Below the pieces are notes generated by a model. The model did no database searches and had not been told where the DNA came from. It saw only the letters and a program-made list of their open reading frames with translations. Source: Methanoculleus marisnigri (lineage in GTDB: Archaea > Halobacteriota > Methanomicrobia > Methanomicrobiales > Methanoculleaceae). From it: a stretch of 33,902 nucleotides of DNA. A program made the translations under genes and the position numbers. Shown in pieces: positions 1-8,260 of this stretch. Each line of letters opens with the position of its first letter. Position 1 is the stretch's first letter. The DNA is taken from positions 1-33,902 of the forward strand of contig DASQ01000090.1 of assembly GCA_002503885.1 (NCBI GenBank), read 5' to 3'.

Positions 1-599
1 AGGATCGTGACCTCTCGGATCTGGTGCGGCTTGATGCACGGGGGGATCGGGAACGTGAGTTCCTTGCCCGTCAGGCCGTGCTGCTTCCGGAACGTAAGGG
101 ACATGCCGAGCGTCACGGACCCGTTGCGGATCGTCAGGTGTGCCCGGGGGTACGCCAGCTTGAACCGACCGTCTTTTTGGAGGTAGTGCGGAGGGCTCGG
201 GCAGTACTCGAGCTGCCCCTTGCGGTACAGTTTTAGCAGCTCAAAATACCCTTTGTACGCCTCTTCAACGGACTTGAGGGTCTGCTGAGCGGTATCGCTG
301 TGCAGCAATCCGTAGTTTTCGTTCGGCTTTGACTGCACGTAGGTGCTGCACTCTTTGTAGGGGAAATCCTTCTTCCGGGTGTAGGGAAGGTAGGATCCGA
401 CCAGGATGTCAACCCCCGAGGTAAGATCCGGCCGGAGGCCCAGAAGGATCTGGCGGTTCTCCTGATGCGTGGCATAATGCTGCCGGACGGTGTACAGTCC
501 TACATTGTACATGCTTTTAGCATGGTACGCGAGCGTGTCGAGGATCCAGAACGTCTTCTGGGGAAGGCGCAGATAGTTGCTGACGACTCGCAATGCCAT
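1..599 (-). CDS. tnpB: IS200/IS605-type TnpB (OrfB), N-terminal part, cut by window edge
   Basis: An uninterrupted frame of 199 codons starts at the ATG at 599-597 and runs off the left edge, so it is partial. The protein reads MALRVVSNYLRLPQKTF at its start, then has a segment with SMYNVGLYTVRQHY, and LLHSDTAQQTLKSVEEA near residue 100. It continues with the wedge/oligonucleotide-binding-like region ending near FRKQHGLTGKELTFPIPP. These are hallmarks of archaeal TnpB (IS1341-type OrfB), the RNA-guided nuclease ancestral to Cas12. The RuvC catalytic residues and zinc ribbon would lie beyond the window. A GAGG precedes the ATG closely. No tnpA is visible upstream. Whether the gene is intact cannot be judged here, but the visible part has no stop or frameshift. 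Confidence 0.85.
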   Translation of the reverse strand, partial: MALRVVSNYLRLPQKTFWILDTLAYHAKSMYNVGLYTVRQHYATHQENRQILLGLRPDLTSGVDILVGSYLPYTRKKDFPYKECSTYVQSKPNENYGLLHSDTAQQTLKSVEEAYKGYFELLKLYRKGQLEYCPSPPHYLQKDGRFKLAYPRAHLTIRNGSVTLGMSLTFRKQHGLTGKELTFPIPPCIKPHQIREVTI

Positions 600-671
600 T
601 ACCTCTTATCTTTGGGGCTCATCTGTCTTTAAGAGAACTCCCGCGGGGCGAAAGTGTACGGGGCTTGATGC

Positions 672-712
672 GGGCAATTCCTCCCCGGTTGAAACCGGGG
701 GTCTCCTTGCCC
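672..712. repeat. Nested palindrome upstream of tnpB, candidate transposon end
   Basis: Outer arms GGGCAA (672-677) and TTGCCC (707-712) enclose an inner perfect palindrome CCCCGGTT-GA-AACCGGGG (683-700). Read on the tnpB strand it ends CCGGGGAGGAATTGCCC, which resembles the subterminal hairpins of IS200/IS605 ends. It lies about 75 bases 5' of the tnpB start, where the left end would be. The same DNA lies upstream of thiC, so it could instead be part of the thiC leader. Confidence 0.5.
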
Positions 713-834
713 GTCGTATATGAAATAAGATCTGCGTAAGAGTAAGTCAAGTTTACTTGTCCAGAGAACAACCCGGTTTTAGCCAGGATCCTAAAAACAA
801 GTCTTTATCAACTCTTTTCCTCAAATATAAGGCC

Positions 835-2109
835 ATGGGTCTCATAGAAGACGCCCGACGTGGCGTCGTCACCGAGGAGATGCGGATCGTCGCAGCAGCG
901 GAAGGGGTCTCTGAGGAGTTTGTCAGGCACGGCGTGGCTGAAGGCCACATCGTCATTCCGGTCTCTCCCTATCGGAAGGTGAAGATCTGCGGTATCGGCG
1001 AAGGGCTCCGCACGAAAGTCAACGCGAGCATCGGGACGTCGACGGATATGGTCGACGTCGATGTGGAGATCGAGAAGGTCCGGCAGGCAGAGCGTGCCGG
1101 TGCCGATACGCTGATGGAGCTCTCCACCGGCGGCGACTTTGCGGAGATCCGGCGCCGGGTCGTCGAGGCGACCACCCTCTCGGTCGGGTCGGTCCCGCTC
1201 TACCAGGCGTTCATCGAGGCCGCCCGGAAGCACGGGGCGGTCGTCCACATGGAAGAGGACGACCTCTTCCGGATCACGGCGGAGCAGGCGAAGCTCGGGA
1301 CCAACTTCATGGCGATCCATACCGGGATCAACTATGAGACGATGAAGCGCCTGAAGAACCAGGGGCGGCACGGCGGGCTCGTCTCCCGGGGCGGGGCCTT
1401 CATGACCGCGTGGATGCTCCACAACGAGAAGGAAAACCCGCTCTATGCGGAGTTCGACTACTTAGTCGAGATCTTGAAGGAGCACGAGGTCACCCTCTCC
1501 TTCGGCAACGGGATGCGGGCAGGTGCGGTCCACGACGCGACCGACCGTGCCCAGATCCAGGAACTGCTCATCAACGCGGAACTCGCCGATAAAGCGCATG
1601 AACAGGGTGTCCAGGCGATCATCGAGGGACCGGGGCACATCCCGGTCGACGAGATCCAGACCAACGTCGTGCTGCAAAAGCGGGTGACGAACCGGAAGCC
1701 GTTCTACATGCTCGGCCCGCTCGTCACCGATATCGCGCCCGGCTACGACGACCGGGTGGCCGCGATCGGGGCCGCACTCGCCTCCTCCTACGGTGCCGAC
1801 TTCATCTGCTACGTGACGCCGGCGGAGCACCTGGCGCTCCCCACCCCCGAGGAGGTCTACGAGGGCGTGATGAGTTCGAGGATCGCCGCCCACGTCGGGG
1901 ATATGATCAAACTCAAGAAGCGGGATGCCGACCTCGAGATGGGACACGCCCGCCGGGACCTCGACTGGGAGCGGCAGTTTGCGGTCGCGATGAACCCCGA
2001 GCGCGCCCGGGCAATCCGGGCCGAGCGGATGCCGGCCGATACCGACGGCTGCACGATGTGCGGCGATTACTGTGCGATAAAGATCGTCGGACGGCATTTT
2101 AACTTCTGA
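835..2109 (+). CDS. thiC: Phosphomethylpyrimidine synthase ThiC
   Basis: Radical-SAM enzyme that converts aminoimidazole ribotide to hydroxymethylpyrimidine phosphate in thiamine synthesis. The 424-residue protein begins MGLIEDARRGVVTEEM, matching the usual start of short archaeal ThiC. A longer frame exists back to a TTG at 757, but those 26 extra residues do not look like the family, and a TATA-like CTTTATCA lies at about 803-810, inside them. The C-terminus carries the Fe4S4 motif CTMCGDYC (CX2CX3C spacing as in this clade). Conserved stretches include GTNFMAIHTGI, EGPGHIPVDEI and YMLGPLVTDIAPGYDD. The gene stands alone; no recognisable TPP riboswitch was found upstream. Confidence 0.93.
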   Translation: MGLIEDARRGVVTEEMRIVAAAEGVSEEFVRHGVAEGHIVIPVSPYRKVKICGIGEGLRTKVNASIGTSTDMVDVDVEIEKVRQAERAGADTLMELSTGGDFAEIRRRVVEATTLSVGSVPLYQAFIEAARKHGAVVHMEEDDLFRITAEQAKLGTNFMAIHTGINYETMKRLKNQGRHGGLVSRGGAFMTAWMLHNEKENPLYAEFDYLVEILKEHEVTLSFGNGMRAGAVHDATDRAQIQELLINAELADKAHEQGVQAIIEGPGHIPVDEIQTNVVLQKRVTNRKPFYMLGPLVTDIAPGYDDRVAAIGAALASSYGADFICYVTPAEHLALPTPEEVYEGVMSSRIAAHVGDMIKLKKRDADLEMGHARRDLDWERQFAVAMNPERARAIRAERMPADTDGCTMCGDYCAIKIVGRHFNF

Positions 2110-2116
2110 TGGGGAT

Positions 2117-2152
2117 GGGGGAGGGCGCTTCCCCCGGGATCTCGTCTTTTTT
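2117..2152 (+). terminator. thiC terminator: GC hairpin then T-run
   Basis: GGGGGA (2117-2122) pairs with TCCCCC (2130-2135) and is followed by six T at 2147-2152, right after the thiC stop. Confidence 0.5.
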
Positions 2153-2290
2153 ATGGGTATTGTTTTTCGGGTAGCGGGGGTGTTCGTTCTTCCGGGTGGT
2201 AGACTGCATGAGCTGCAGAGCCAGTCTTATCGTGCTTCCTTGCTCTTTGCACATATCTGAGCGGCCACTATGGGCAAGTCCCAGTACAGT

Positions 2291-2462
2291 GGACCGTGGG
2301 GATATCGCCCCTGGGGGAGGGGCTGACGGGGAGGGGGGATTCTCCCCCTCCCCTGTCTACATCTCGTAAGTTAATGCCTATAACCCCCACCCCGCCCGGC
2401 CTTCGGCCTCCTCCCCCGCCCCTAAGGGGCGGGGGCAGTGCGTGGCGATATCCCCACGGTCC
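2291..2462. repeat. 172-bp inverted-repeat element with internal hairpins (MITE-like)
   Basis: A perfect 19-bp inverted repeat bounds the element: GGACCGTGGGGATATCGCC at 2291-2309 and its complement at 2444-2462. Between the arms are three strong hairpins: a 10-bp GGGGAGGGGG stem (2328-2337 with 2344-2353), GGCC-TTC-GGCC (2398-2408), and a perfect 10-bp CCCCCGCCCC-TAA-GGGGCGGGGG (2413-2435). The right arm and its flank recur at 17807-17839, and a hairpin pair like the last two recurs at 20866-20899. The rest of the 2153-2587 gap holds no convincing gene; the short frames there run through the repeats. Confidence 0.7.
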
Positions 2463-2587
2463 AGCGTACCCGGAGCGTGGGAAAATCGGTCTAATACGCT
2501 TGCACACAAGAACACCCGAACATCCTCACATCAAAATCCGCACCATTATCGCCTCCCTCACCCACGATCACGTAAGAGGACAGCCCA

Positions 2588-3004
2588 ATGAAACCCGATA
2601 ACGCTCAACTCGTGAACGAATTCCTTGCCCACGCCGACGATCTCGGCGACGACGTCATGGAAGATGTAAAGGAGATGCTCGGCGTCGTGCCGTTCATCTT
2701 CTCCATCCTCCGGGACCGGCCCGACATCTTTGCGCTCTCCGCCATCGCCGACTACCGGATCTCCCGGCCAGGCTCCCTCGACGCAAGGACCGCGGAACTG
2801 GTCGCCGTTGCGGCCGCCGCAGGGGCCGGGGCGGACAGCTGCCTGAAGGTACACATGGGGGCCGCGCTGAAGGAAGGCGCATCCCGCGACGAGATCCTCG
2901 ACGCCCTCCTGATCGCCGCCATGATCGGCAAGACCCGGGTCCTTGCATCCTCCCTCCGCCGGTTCCGGGAGGTCTGCCGCGAGGAGCAGACAGCAGAGAA
3001 GTAG
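2588..3004 (+). CDS. Carboxymuconolactone decarboxylase (AhpD-like) family protein
   Basis: A 138-residue all-helical protein. Residues about 70-115 match the CMD/AhpD domain: ELVAVAAAAGAGADSCLKVH followed by GASRDEILDALLIAA. AhpD enzymes use a CXXC pair followed by a histidine; here only one cysteine remains in DSCLKVH and the first is replaced. Thiol-disulfide peroxidase-partner activity is therefore doubtful, and the substrate is unknown. The start has an AGAGGA ribosome site. The gene is monocistronic or may be read with the cyclo-ligase gene 61 bases downstream. Confidence 0.75.
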   Translation: MKPDNAQLVNEFLAHADDLGDDVMEDVKEMLGVVPFIFSILRDRPDIFALSAIADYRISRPGSLDARTAELVAVAAAAGAGADSCLKVHMGAALKEGASRDEILDALLIAAMIGKTRVLASSLRRFREVCREEQTAEK

Positions 3005-3065
3005 ACTGCCTGCCGGCCCGGAGCATGCATGCTTTATGGTCTGATTGAGCCAAACCTCTCTTGCA

Positions 3066-3641
3066 ATGAGCCAGACAAAGGCGGCCCTTCGCCAGCAGGC
3101 AAAGGAGGCCCGATCCCTTCTCTCCCCTGCAGAGATTGCCACATACAGCAGCATCATCGAACGAAGACTCCTCGAGATCCTGAACGGATTTAAGACCGTC
3201 ATGGTCTACGCCTCAAAAGCCCCGGAGGCCGAGACCAACGGCCTGATCGCGGACTTAAACCGCCGGGGCGTGCGGGTCGTCGTGCCCATCATCGAACGGG
3301 AGACCTGCAGCCTCCGCCTCTCCTACCTGCCGGACGCTGCGGTCCTTTTCCCCAGCACATTCAACGTGCCCGAACCAATCGGCCACGAGCTCCCGGCCCG
3401 GCCCGAGGAGCTCCAGGCAGTCGTCATACCGATGCTCGCCTTCGACGCCGAAGGAAACCGGCTCGGCTACGGTGCCGGGTACTACGATCGCTTCCTCTGC
3501 CGGTACCCCCACCCACAGAAGATCGGCATCGCGTTCTCCTGCCAGCAGGCAGAGAGCATTCCTGCCGACGATAACGATGTGAAGATGGATTACATCGTTA
3601 CAGAAAAGGGGATCATCCAGCACAACGGGAGGGAGAGTTAA
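3066..3641 (+). CDS. 5-formyltetrahydrofolate cyclo-ligase family protein
   Basis: 191 residues. The signature GNRLGYGAGYYDRFL near residue 132 is the ATP/substrate loop of 5,10-methenyl-THF synthetase, which closes 5-formyl-THF to methenyl-THF using ATP. An N-terminal basic helix (KAALRQQAKEARSLLSPAE) is also typical. I chose the ATG at 3066 over an in-frame TTG at 3045: a TATA-like CTTTATGG lies about 30 bases upstream of 3066, which suggests a nearly leaderless message. In a methanogen whose main C1 carrier is tetrahydromethanopterin, the true substrate may be a pterin analogue; that is inference. Confidence 0.85.
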   Translation: MSQTKAALRQQAKEARSLLSPAEIATYSSIIERRLLEILNGFKTVMVYASKAPEAETNGLIADLNRRGVRVVVPIIERETCSLRLSYLPDAAVLFPSTFNVPEPIGHELPARPEELQAVVIPMLAFDAEGNRLGYGAGYYDRFLCRYPHPQKIGIAFSCQQAESIPADDNDVKMDYIVTEKGIIQHNGRES

Positions 3642-3647
3642 GGAAAG

Positions 3648-3656
3648 ATATAAATA
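3648..3656 (+). promoter_or_regulatory. TATA box of cdc48
   Basis: ATATAAATA directly after the cyclo-ligase stop. Transcription should begin near 3677. A strong AGGAGGAG ribosome site follows at about 3688-3695, before the ATG at 3705. Confidence 0.65.
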
Positions 3657-3704
3657 CTGTCTTGCACTTACCTATGGTAAATCATACAGGAGGAGATTGT
3701 TCAC

Positions 3705-6128
3705 ATGGCTAACACCGAATCTGTTGAGGTGACCATCAAGGAGGCGGCTCACGAAGACGCCGGCCGGGGGATCGCCAGACTGAGCATCGACACCATGAAG
3801 GCTCTCGGTCTCGTCAGCGGCGACGTTGTCGAGATCGAAGGGCGCCAGAAGGCGGCGACGCTCATATGGCCCGGATTCCCGCAGGACACCGGCAAGGCGA
3901 TCCTGCGCATCGACGGCAACACCCGGGGCAACGTAGGAGCCGGGATCGACGACAACGTCCGGATCAGGAAGACCGAGGCCGGATATGCCAAGAAGGTGAC
4001 CATCCAGCCGACCCAGCCCATCCGCCTGGTGGGCGGCGAGCAGTACCTGGGAAGGATCCTTCGCGGCCGGCCGATCACAGAAGGGCAGCACGTTCGGGTC
4101 AGCATCCTCGGCAACCCGCTCACGTTCGTCATTGCCAGAGTGACCCCGAAAGGTATCGCCATCGTCACCGACAGCACCGAGATCGAGTTGAAAGAGACTC
4201 CGTATGAACCCGAGGAAGGGCGGCGCGAAACTGCGACCGACGTCCACTACGAGGACATCGGCGGTCTGGACCGCGAGCTGCAACTCGTCCGGGAGATGAT
4301 CGAACTCCCGCTCCGGCACCCCGAACTCTTCGAACGCCTCGGTGTGGAGCCCCCAAAAGGCGTCCTGCTCTACGGCCCGCCCGGAACGGGGAAGACGCTG
4401 ATCGCAAAAGCGGTAGCAAACGAGGTGGACGCCCACTTCATCACGCTCTCGGGCCCCGAGATCATGAGCAAGTACTACGGCGAGTCCGAAGAACGCCTGC
4501 GGGAGGTCTTTGAGGAAGCGCAGGAGAACGCACCCTCGATCGTCTTCATCGACGAGATCGACTCGATCGCACCCAAGCGCGAAGAGGTGAAGGGGGAGGT
4601 CGAGCGCCGGATCGTCGCCCAGCTCCTGGCCCTGATGGACGGCCTGAAGACCCGGGGTCAGGTGGTGGTGATCGCCGCAACGAACCTTCCCGATATGATC
4701 GATCCCGCCCTCCGGCGCGGCGGCCGGTTCGACCGTGAGATCGAGATCGGCATCCCGGACACCAAGGGAAGGCAGCAGATCTTCCAGATCCACACGCGGG
4801 GCATGCCGCTTGCCGAAGATGTGATCCTCGACGACTACGCCCGCTCCACGCACGGCTTCGTCGGCGCCGACATTGCGCTGCTCGCAAAAGAAGCGGCGAT
4901 GCACGCAATCCGCCGGATCATACCGCAGATCAAGATCGAGGAGGAGATCCCCACCGAGATCATCGACCAGCTCCGCGTGACGAACGAAGACTTCATCGAA
5001 GCGCATAAGCACGTTGAGCCGAGCGCGATGCGAGAGGTGCTCGTAGAGATACCCGATGTCAAATGGGAGGACGTCGGAGGCCTCGAAGACGTAAAGGCCG
5101 AACTCGCGGAGGCCGTTGAGTGGCCGCTCAAATATCCGGAGATATTTGCCTCCTTAGACACCGAACCCCCCCGCGGCATCCTGCTCTTCGGACCCCCGGG
5201 GACGGGCAAGACACTGCTTGCAAAGGCGGTCGCAAACGAGAGCGAAAGCAATTTCATCTCCGTAAAGGGTCCTGAACTCCTCTCGAAATGGGTCGGGGAG
5301 TCGGAACGCGGCGTTCGTCAGGTATTTCGGAAAGCAAGGCAGGCAGCGCCGTCGATTATCTTTTTCGACGAGATTGACGCGCTTATGCCGAAACGCGGAT
5401 CTTATATAGGATCGTCGCACGTAACTGAAAGTGTGGTAAGTCAGATCCTGACAGAGCTCGACGGCCTCGAAGAGCTCAACAATGTCGTGGTTCTCGGCGC
5501 TACCAACCGCCCGGACATGTTGGACGAGGCGCTGCTTCGCCCCGGCAGATTCGACCGGATCATCTACGTCCCGCCGCCTGACCGGGAAGGCAGGAAGAAG
5601 ATCTTCGAAGTGTACCTCAAGAACAGAGAGATCCTTGCAAACGACGTGAACATCGAGGAACTGGTCGACAGGACCGAGGGTTACGTCGGAGCCGATATCG
5701 AGGCACTGGTCCGTGAAGCCAAGATATCCGCCATGCGCGAGTTCATCGTTGCGATGGGGGGTAAGTCCGAGGAAGAACGGCGCCAGGCGATCGGCAACGT
5801 AAGGGTCACGAAAAAGCACTTCGAGGATGCCCTCTCCCGCGTGAGAGGCACGCTGGATATCGACCGGTTAGAAGAGAACGAACGCCACTCCTGGCAGATC
5901 CTCTACAACCAGGAGCAGCGGTCTGCGCTCGAAGACGCCATCTCGACGATCAACCGTGCCAGGATGCGGGAGACTGAGAAGGTCGAGCAGGAAGTCAAGG
6001 ATCTGACGGAGGCCCTGAAAGATGCGGTCTACCAGAGGAAGAAAGACTTCGGCGAGATCAAGCGCCTCACCAAGGAGTTGAAGACCAGGATAGAACGTCC
6101 CCTGCCGCAGACGGCTATGGCGTTCTGA
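3705..6128 (+). CDS. cdc48: CDC48/VAT-type AAA+ ATPase (p97 homologue)
   Basis: 807-residue hexameric unfoldase that feeds proteins to the proteasome and disassembles complexes. Order: double-psi barrel N-domain (1-180), D1 AAA module with Walker A GPPGTGKT near 224 and Walker B IVFIDEIDSIAPKR, and D2 with GPPGTGKT near 496 and IIFFDEIDALMPKRGS. Arginine-finger/SRH segments ATNLPDMIDPALRR and ATNRPDMLDEALLRPGRFD are intact, so both rings should hydrolyse ATP. The family is usually about 740 residues. This one has an extra charged helical tail of about 85 residues (from ENERHSWQILYNQEQR) ending QTAMAF, without the HbYX motif used to dock on proteasomes. It is followed by an Hsp20-like gene. 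Confidence 0.97.
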   Translation: MANTESVEVTIKEAAHEDAGRGIARLSIDTMKALGLVSGDVVEIEGRQKAATLIWPGFPQDTGKAILRIDGNTRGNVGAGIDDNVRIRKTEAGYAKKVTIQPTQPIRLVGGEQYLGRILRGRPITEGQHVRVSILGNPLTFVIARVTPKGIAIVTDSTEIELKETPYEPEEGRRETATDVHYEDIGGLDRELQLVREMIELPLRHPELFERLGVEPPKGVLLYGPPGTGKTLIAKAVANEVDAHFITLSGPEIMSKYYGESEERLREVFEEAQENAPSIVFIDEIDSIAPKREEVKGEVERRIVAQLLALMDGLKTRGQVVVIAATNLPDMIDPALRRGGRFDREIEIGIPDTKGRQQIFQIHTRGMPLAEDVILDDYARSTHGFVGADIALLAKEAAMHAIRRIIPQIKIEEEIPTEIIDQLRVTNEDFIEAHKHVEPSAMREVLVEIPDVKWEDVGGLEDVKAELAEAVEWPLKYPEIFASLDTEPPRGILLFGPPGTGKTLLAKAVANESESNFISVKGPELLSKWVGESERGVRQVFRKARQAAPSIIFFDEIDALMPKRGSYIGSSHVTESVVSQILTELDGLEELNNVVVLGATNRPDMLDEALLRPGRFDRIIYVPPPDREGRKKIFEVYLKNREILANDVNIEELVDRTEGYVGADIEALVREAKISAMREFIVAMGGKSEEERRQAIGNVRVTKKHFEDALSRVRGTLDIDRLEENERHSWQILYNQEQRSALEDAISTINRARMRETEKVEQEVKDLTEALKDAVYQRKKDFGEIKRLTKELKTRIERPLPQTAMAF

Positions 6129-6130
6129 CG

Positions 6131-6178
6131 GGAGTGCCCCGTGGATGGGGCGCTCCTCAGGGAGGTCATGCGACCTCC
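6131..6178 (+). terminator. Two tandem hairpins after cdc48
   Basis: GGAGTGCCCC (6131-6140) pairs with GGGGCGCTCC (6147-6156) with one wobble. GGAGGTC (6161-6167) pairs with GACCTCC (6172-6178) around an ATGC loop. They sit between the cdc48 stop and the Hsp20-like start with no T-run, so they could terminate, stabilise the cdc48 3' end or set the downstream gene's expression. Confidence 0.4.
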
Positions 6179-6210
6179 TCATCAACAGAGACAGAAACAA
6201 CGTGATGCAC

Positions 6211-6663
6211 ATGAGTGACAGCCCAGCAGACATCTTCCAGCAACTCAACGAACTGATGAAACGCCTCATGGAGCAGGGGCTCAAGGAGCAGGGAGATCAG
6301 AACAGACCGTTTGCCTACGGATTTAAGATCGTCCTCCATGACGCCGGCAAGACCGAGATTCCGGCGGAGGAAGCGGTTCCCGCAGCAGAGCCGGAGGAAC
6401 CCTCATCCGGGGGGACCATCGAGCCGATAGCAGAGATGTACGCAACCGATGACGACGTGACGGTGGCAATTGATCTCCCTGGTGCCGATACGGAGAATAT
6501 TCACCTGTCACTCATCAACGGCACGCTGACGATCATCGCAGGCGGCAACCAGCTGACCTCGGTGGAGGTGCCGGCCGTGGACGCCGACTCCATGCAGTCG
6601 AACTACAAGCACGGCGTCCTGGAGGTCAAATTCTCCCGGGGCAAATCGATCAGGATCGACTGA
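6211..6663 (+). CDS. Hsp20/CS-domain-like protein, paralogue of 9148-9567
   Basis: About 150 residues. There is an N-terminal amphipathic helix (FQQLNELMKRLMEQGLKE), then AYGFKIVLHDAGK and an acidic Pro/Ala/Glu linker. An alpha-crystallin-like beta sandwich follows, with DDDVTVAIDLPGADTENIHL and the family-typical SNYKHGVLEVKFSR. It is likely a small heat-shock-type holdase, though the linker and short size are atypical. I place the start at ATG 6211, behind GTGATG; in-frame ATGs at 6205 and 6145 are possible, but 6145 lies inside the hairpins. Location directly behind cdc48 supports a protein-quality role. The same architecture recurs in the minus-strand gene at 9148-9567. Confidence 0.75.
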   Translation: MSDSPADIFQQLNELMKRLMEQGLKEQGDQNRPFAYGFKIVLHDAGKTEIPAEEAVPAAEPEEPSSGGTIEPIAEMYATDDDVTVAIDLPGADTENIHLSLINGTLTIIAGGNQLTSVEVPAVDADSMQSNYKHGVLEVKFSRGKSIRID

Positions 6664-6677
6664 GACGTCAAAGCGCC

Positions 6678-6696
6678 TGCCGGACCAGACCCGGCA
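6678..6696 (+). terminator. Hairpin after Hsp20-like gene
   Basis: TGCCGG (6678-6683) and CCGGCA (6691-6696) form a 6-bp stem, followed by ACATTTTATC. The remaining gap to 7136 has no supportable gene. It holds another near-perfect hairpin (7027-7057, arms GAAAAATGGTTGC and its complement with one extra A) and the fbp promoter. Confidence 0.4.
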
Positions 6697-7072
6697 CAAT
6701 ACATTTTATCGACAGCTGCACCCCGTGAGCAGACCGGAGGCCACAGGCCGGCAGGTGCCGCGCGGGGAGGCTGCAACATGTCCCTCCGCTCCGTACTCTT
6801 CTCATGTTAGCCCTCCTCCCGGCCGCACCCGGACACTACTTCCCACAGAGGACGCGCGATCGTCACCCGGGTCTCCACACGAGAGGTCCAAAAATGCTGC
6901 CCTCGAAGATGCTCCAATTCGCAGCAGGTCCGGAGAAAACGGCAAAAAGAGTAAACGGCGGTATACTGGCCCTGGTGGTGCCGTAGAGGAGATATGACGG
7001 GAAGGATCGTCCTTCTCAGCCATCCAGAAAAATGGTTGCCGTAGCAAACCATTTTTCAAGGCAACAACACCT

Positions 7073-7080
7073 ACATATAC
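7073..7080 (+). promoter_or_regulatory. TATA box of fbp
   Basis: ACATATAC, about 64 bases before the fbp ATG, just after the 7027-7057 hairpin. The ribosome site is GGTGAT at 7128-7133, three bases before the ATG. Confidence 0.5.
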
Positions 7081-7136
7081 AGTAATACCTATCTACTAGT
7101 CGTAAGGGCTACGCCCCTCCAGGTAGTGGTGATGAA

Positions 7137-8234
7137 ATGGTTAAGACCACCGTGTCCATAATTAAAGCAGATGTAGGCAGTTTTCCGGGGCATTCCCGCA
7201 CCCACCCGAGACTCCTTGAAAAGGCCGCACAGATGCTCAAGGAAGCAGAAGGCAGCATCATAACCGACTCGTACGTCACCCACTGCGGTGACGATCTCGA
7301 GTTGATCATGACGCACACCAAGGGCGAGGACAATGAAGAGATCCACAAGCTGGCCTGGGATATCTTCCTGGAATGCGCCGGGATCGCCAAGGAGATGAAA
7401 CTCTACGGCGCCGGTCAGGACCTGCTCGCAGATGCGTTCAGCGGCAACGTCAAGGGGATGGGACCGGGTGTTGCCGAGATGGAGTTTGAAGAGCGCGGTT
7501 CCGACCCGGTCCTGGTCTTCATGGCCGATAAGACCGAGCCCGGCGCGTGGAACTACTTCCTCTATCGGATCTTCGCCGACCCCTTCAGCACATCCGGCCT
7601 CGTCATCGACCCGTCGATGCATGATGGGTTCACCTTCGAGGTCCACGATGTCATAGAGAAGCGGAAGATCCTCTTCAACACGCCGGAAGAGTCCTACAGC
7701 CTCCTTGCCTATATCGGAGCGCCGAGCCGGTATGTGATCAAGTACATCTGGAAGAAGAACGGCGAAATCGCGGCATCCACCAGCACCCAGCGGCTGAATC
7801 TGATGGCCGGCCGGTACGTCGGCAAGGACGACCCGGTCATGCTCATCAGGGCGCAGAGCGGGTTCCCATCGGTCGGCGAAGTCATCGACCCCTTCAGGAC
7901 ACCCATCCTCGTTGCCGGCTGGATGCGCGGTTCGCACCACGGGCCGTTCATGCCGGTGGGCGTCTGCGACGCAAACTGCACCGCGTTCGACGGACCGCCC
8001 CGGGTCATCTGTCTCGGGTTCCAGATCAGCAATGGGAAACTGATCGGGCCTGCAGACATGTTCGACGACCCGGCGTTCAACCTTGTCCGCACCCGGTGCT
8101 GCGAGCTCTCCGACGTGCTCCGGGCCCACGGGCCGTTTGAACCGCACCGCCTCTCGCTCGAGGAGATGGAGTATACCACCCTCCCGGGCGTCGAGAAACA
8201 GTTCAAGGACCGCTGGGAAGACCTTTCCGAATAA
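7137..8234 (+). CDS. fbp: Fructose-1,6-bisphosphate aldolase/phosphatase
   Basis: 365-residue archaeal bifunctional (type V) enzyme: it condenses triose phosphates to FBP and hydrolyses FBP to fructose 6-phosphate, making gluconeogenesis one-way. Family segments are plain: TVSIIKADVGSFPGHSRTHP at the N-terminus with metal ligands, SYVTHCGDDLELIMTH, MADKTEPGAWNYFLYRIFAD, and a YVIK segment at about 199-202. That Tyr-X-X-Lys pair probably supplies the Schiff-base lysine and acid/base tyrosine, although numbering differs from the crystallised homologues. SHHGPFMPVG and the C-terminal FDDPAFNL are also conserved. Single gene with its own promoter and T-run terminator. Confidence 0.95.
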   Translation: MVKTTVSIIKADVGSFPGHSRTHPRLLEKAAQMLKEAEGSIITDSYVTHCGDDLELIMTHTKGEDNEEIHKLAWDIFLECAGIAKEMKLYGAGQDLLADAFSGNVKGMGPGVAEMEFEERGSDPVLVFMADKTEPGAWNYFLYRIFADPFSTSGLVIDPSMHDGFTFEVHDVIEKRKILFNTPEESYSLLAYIGAPSRYVIKYIWKKNGEIAASTSTQRLNLMAGRYVGKDDPVMLIRAQSGFPSVGEVIDPFRTPILVAGWMRGSHHGPFMPVGVCDANCTAFDGPPRVICLGFQISNGKLIGPADMFDDPAFNLVRTRCCELSDVLRAHGPFEPHRLSLEEMEYTTLPGVEKQFKDRWEDLSE

Positions 8235-8239
8235 CCCCC

Positions 8240-8245
8240 TTTTTT
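8240..8245 (+). terminator. Oligo-T terminator of fbp
   Basis: Six T start five bases after the fbp stop, as in archaeal intrinsic termination. Confidence 0.5.
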
Positions 8246-8260
8246 CCGGATTGACCGGCC

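Noticed and set aside
757..834. TTG-initiated extension of thiC by 26 residues
   Set aside because: The extra residues do not resemble ThiC, a TATA-like box lies within them, and the ATG at 835 gives the family's usual start.
2268..2601. Overlapping open frames on both strands between thiC and the CMD gene
   Set aside because: They run through the inverted repeat and poly-Pro/Gly hairpins; no protein-family sense and no ribosome site.
6725..7059. Open frames on both strands between the Hsp20-like gene and fbp
   Set aside because: No family likeness, no consistent codon use and no start signals; treated as non-coding.
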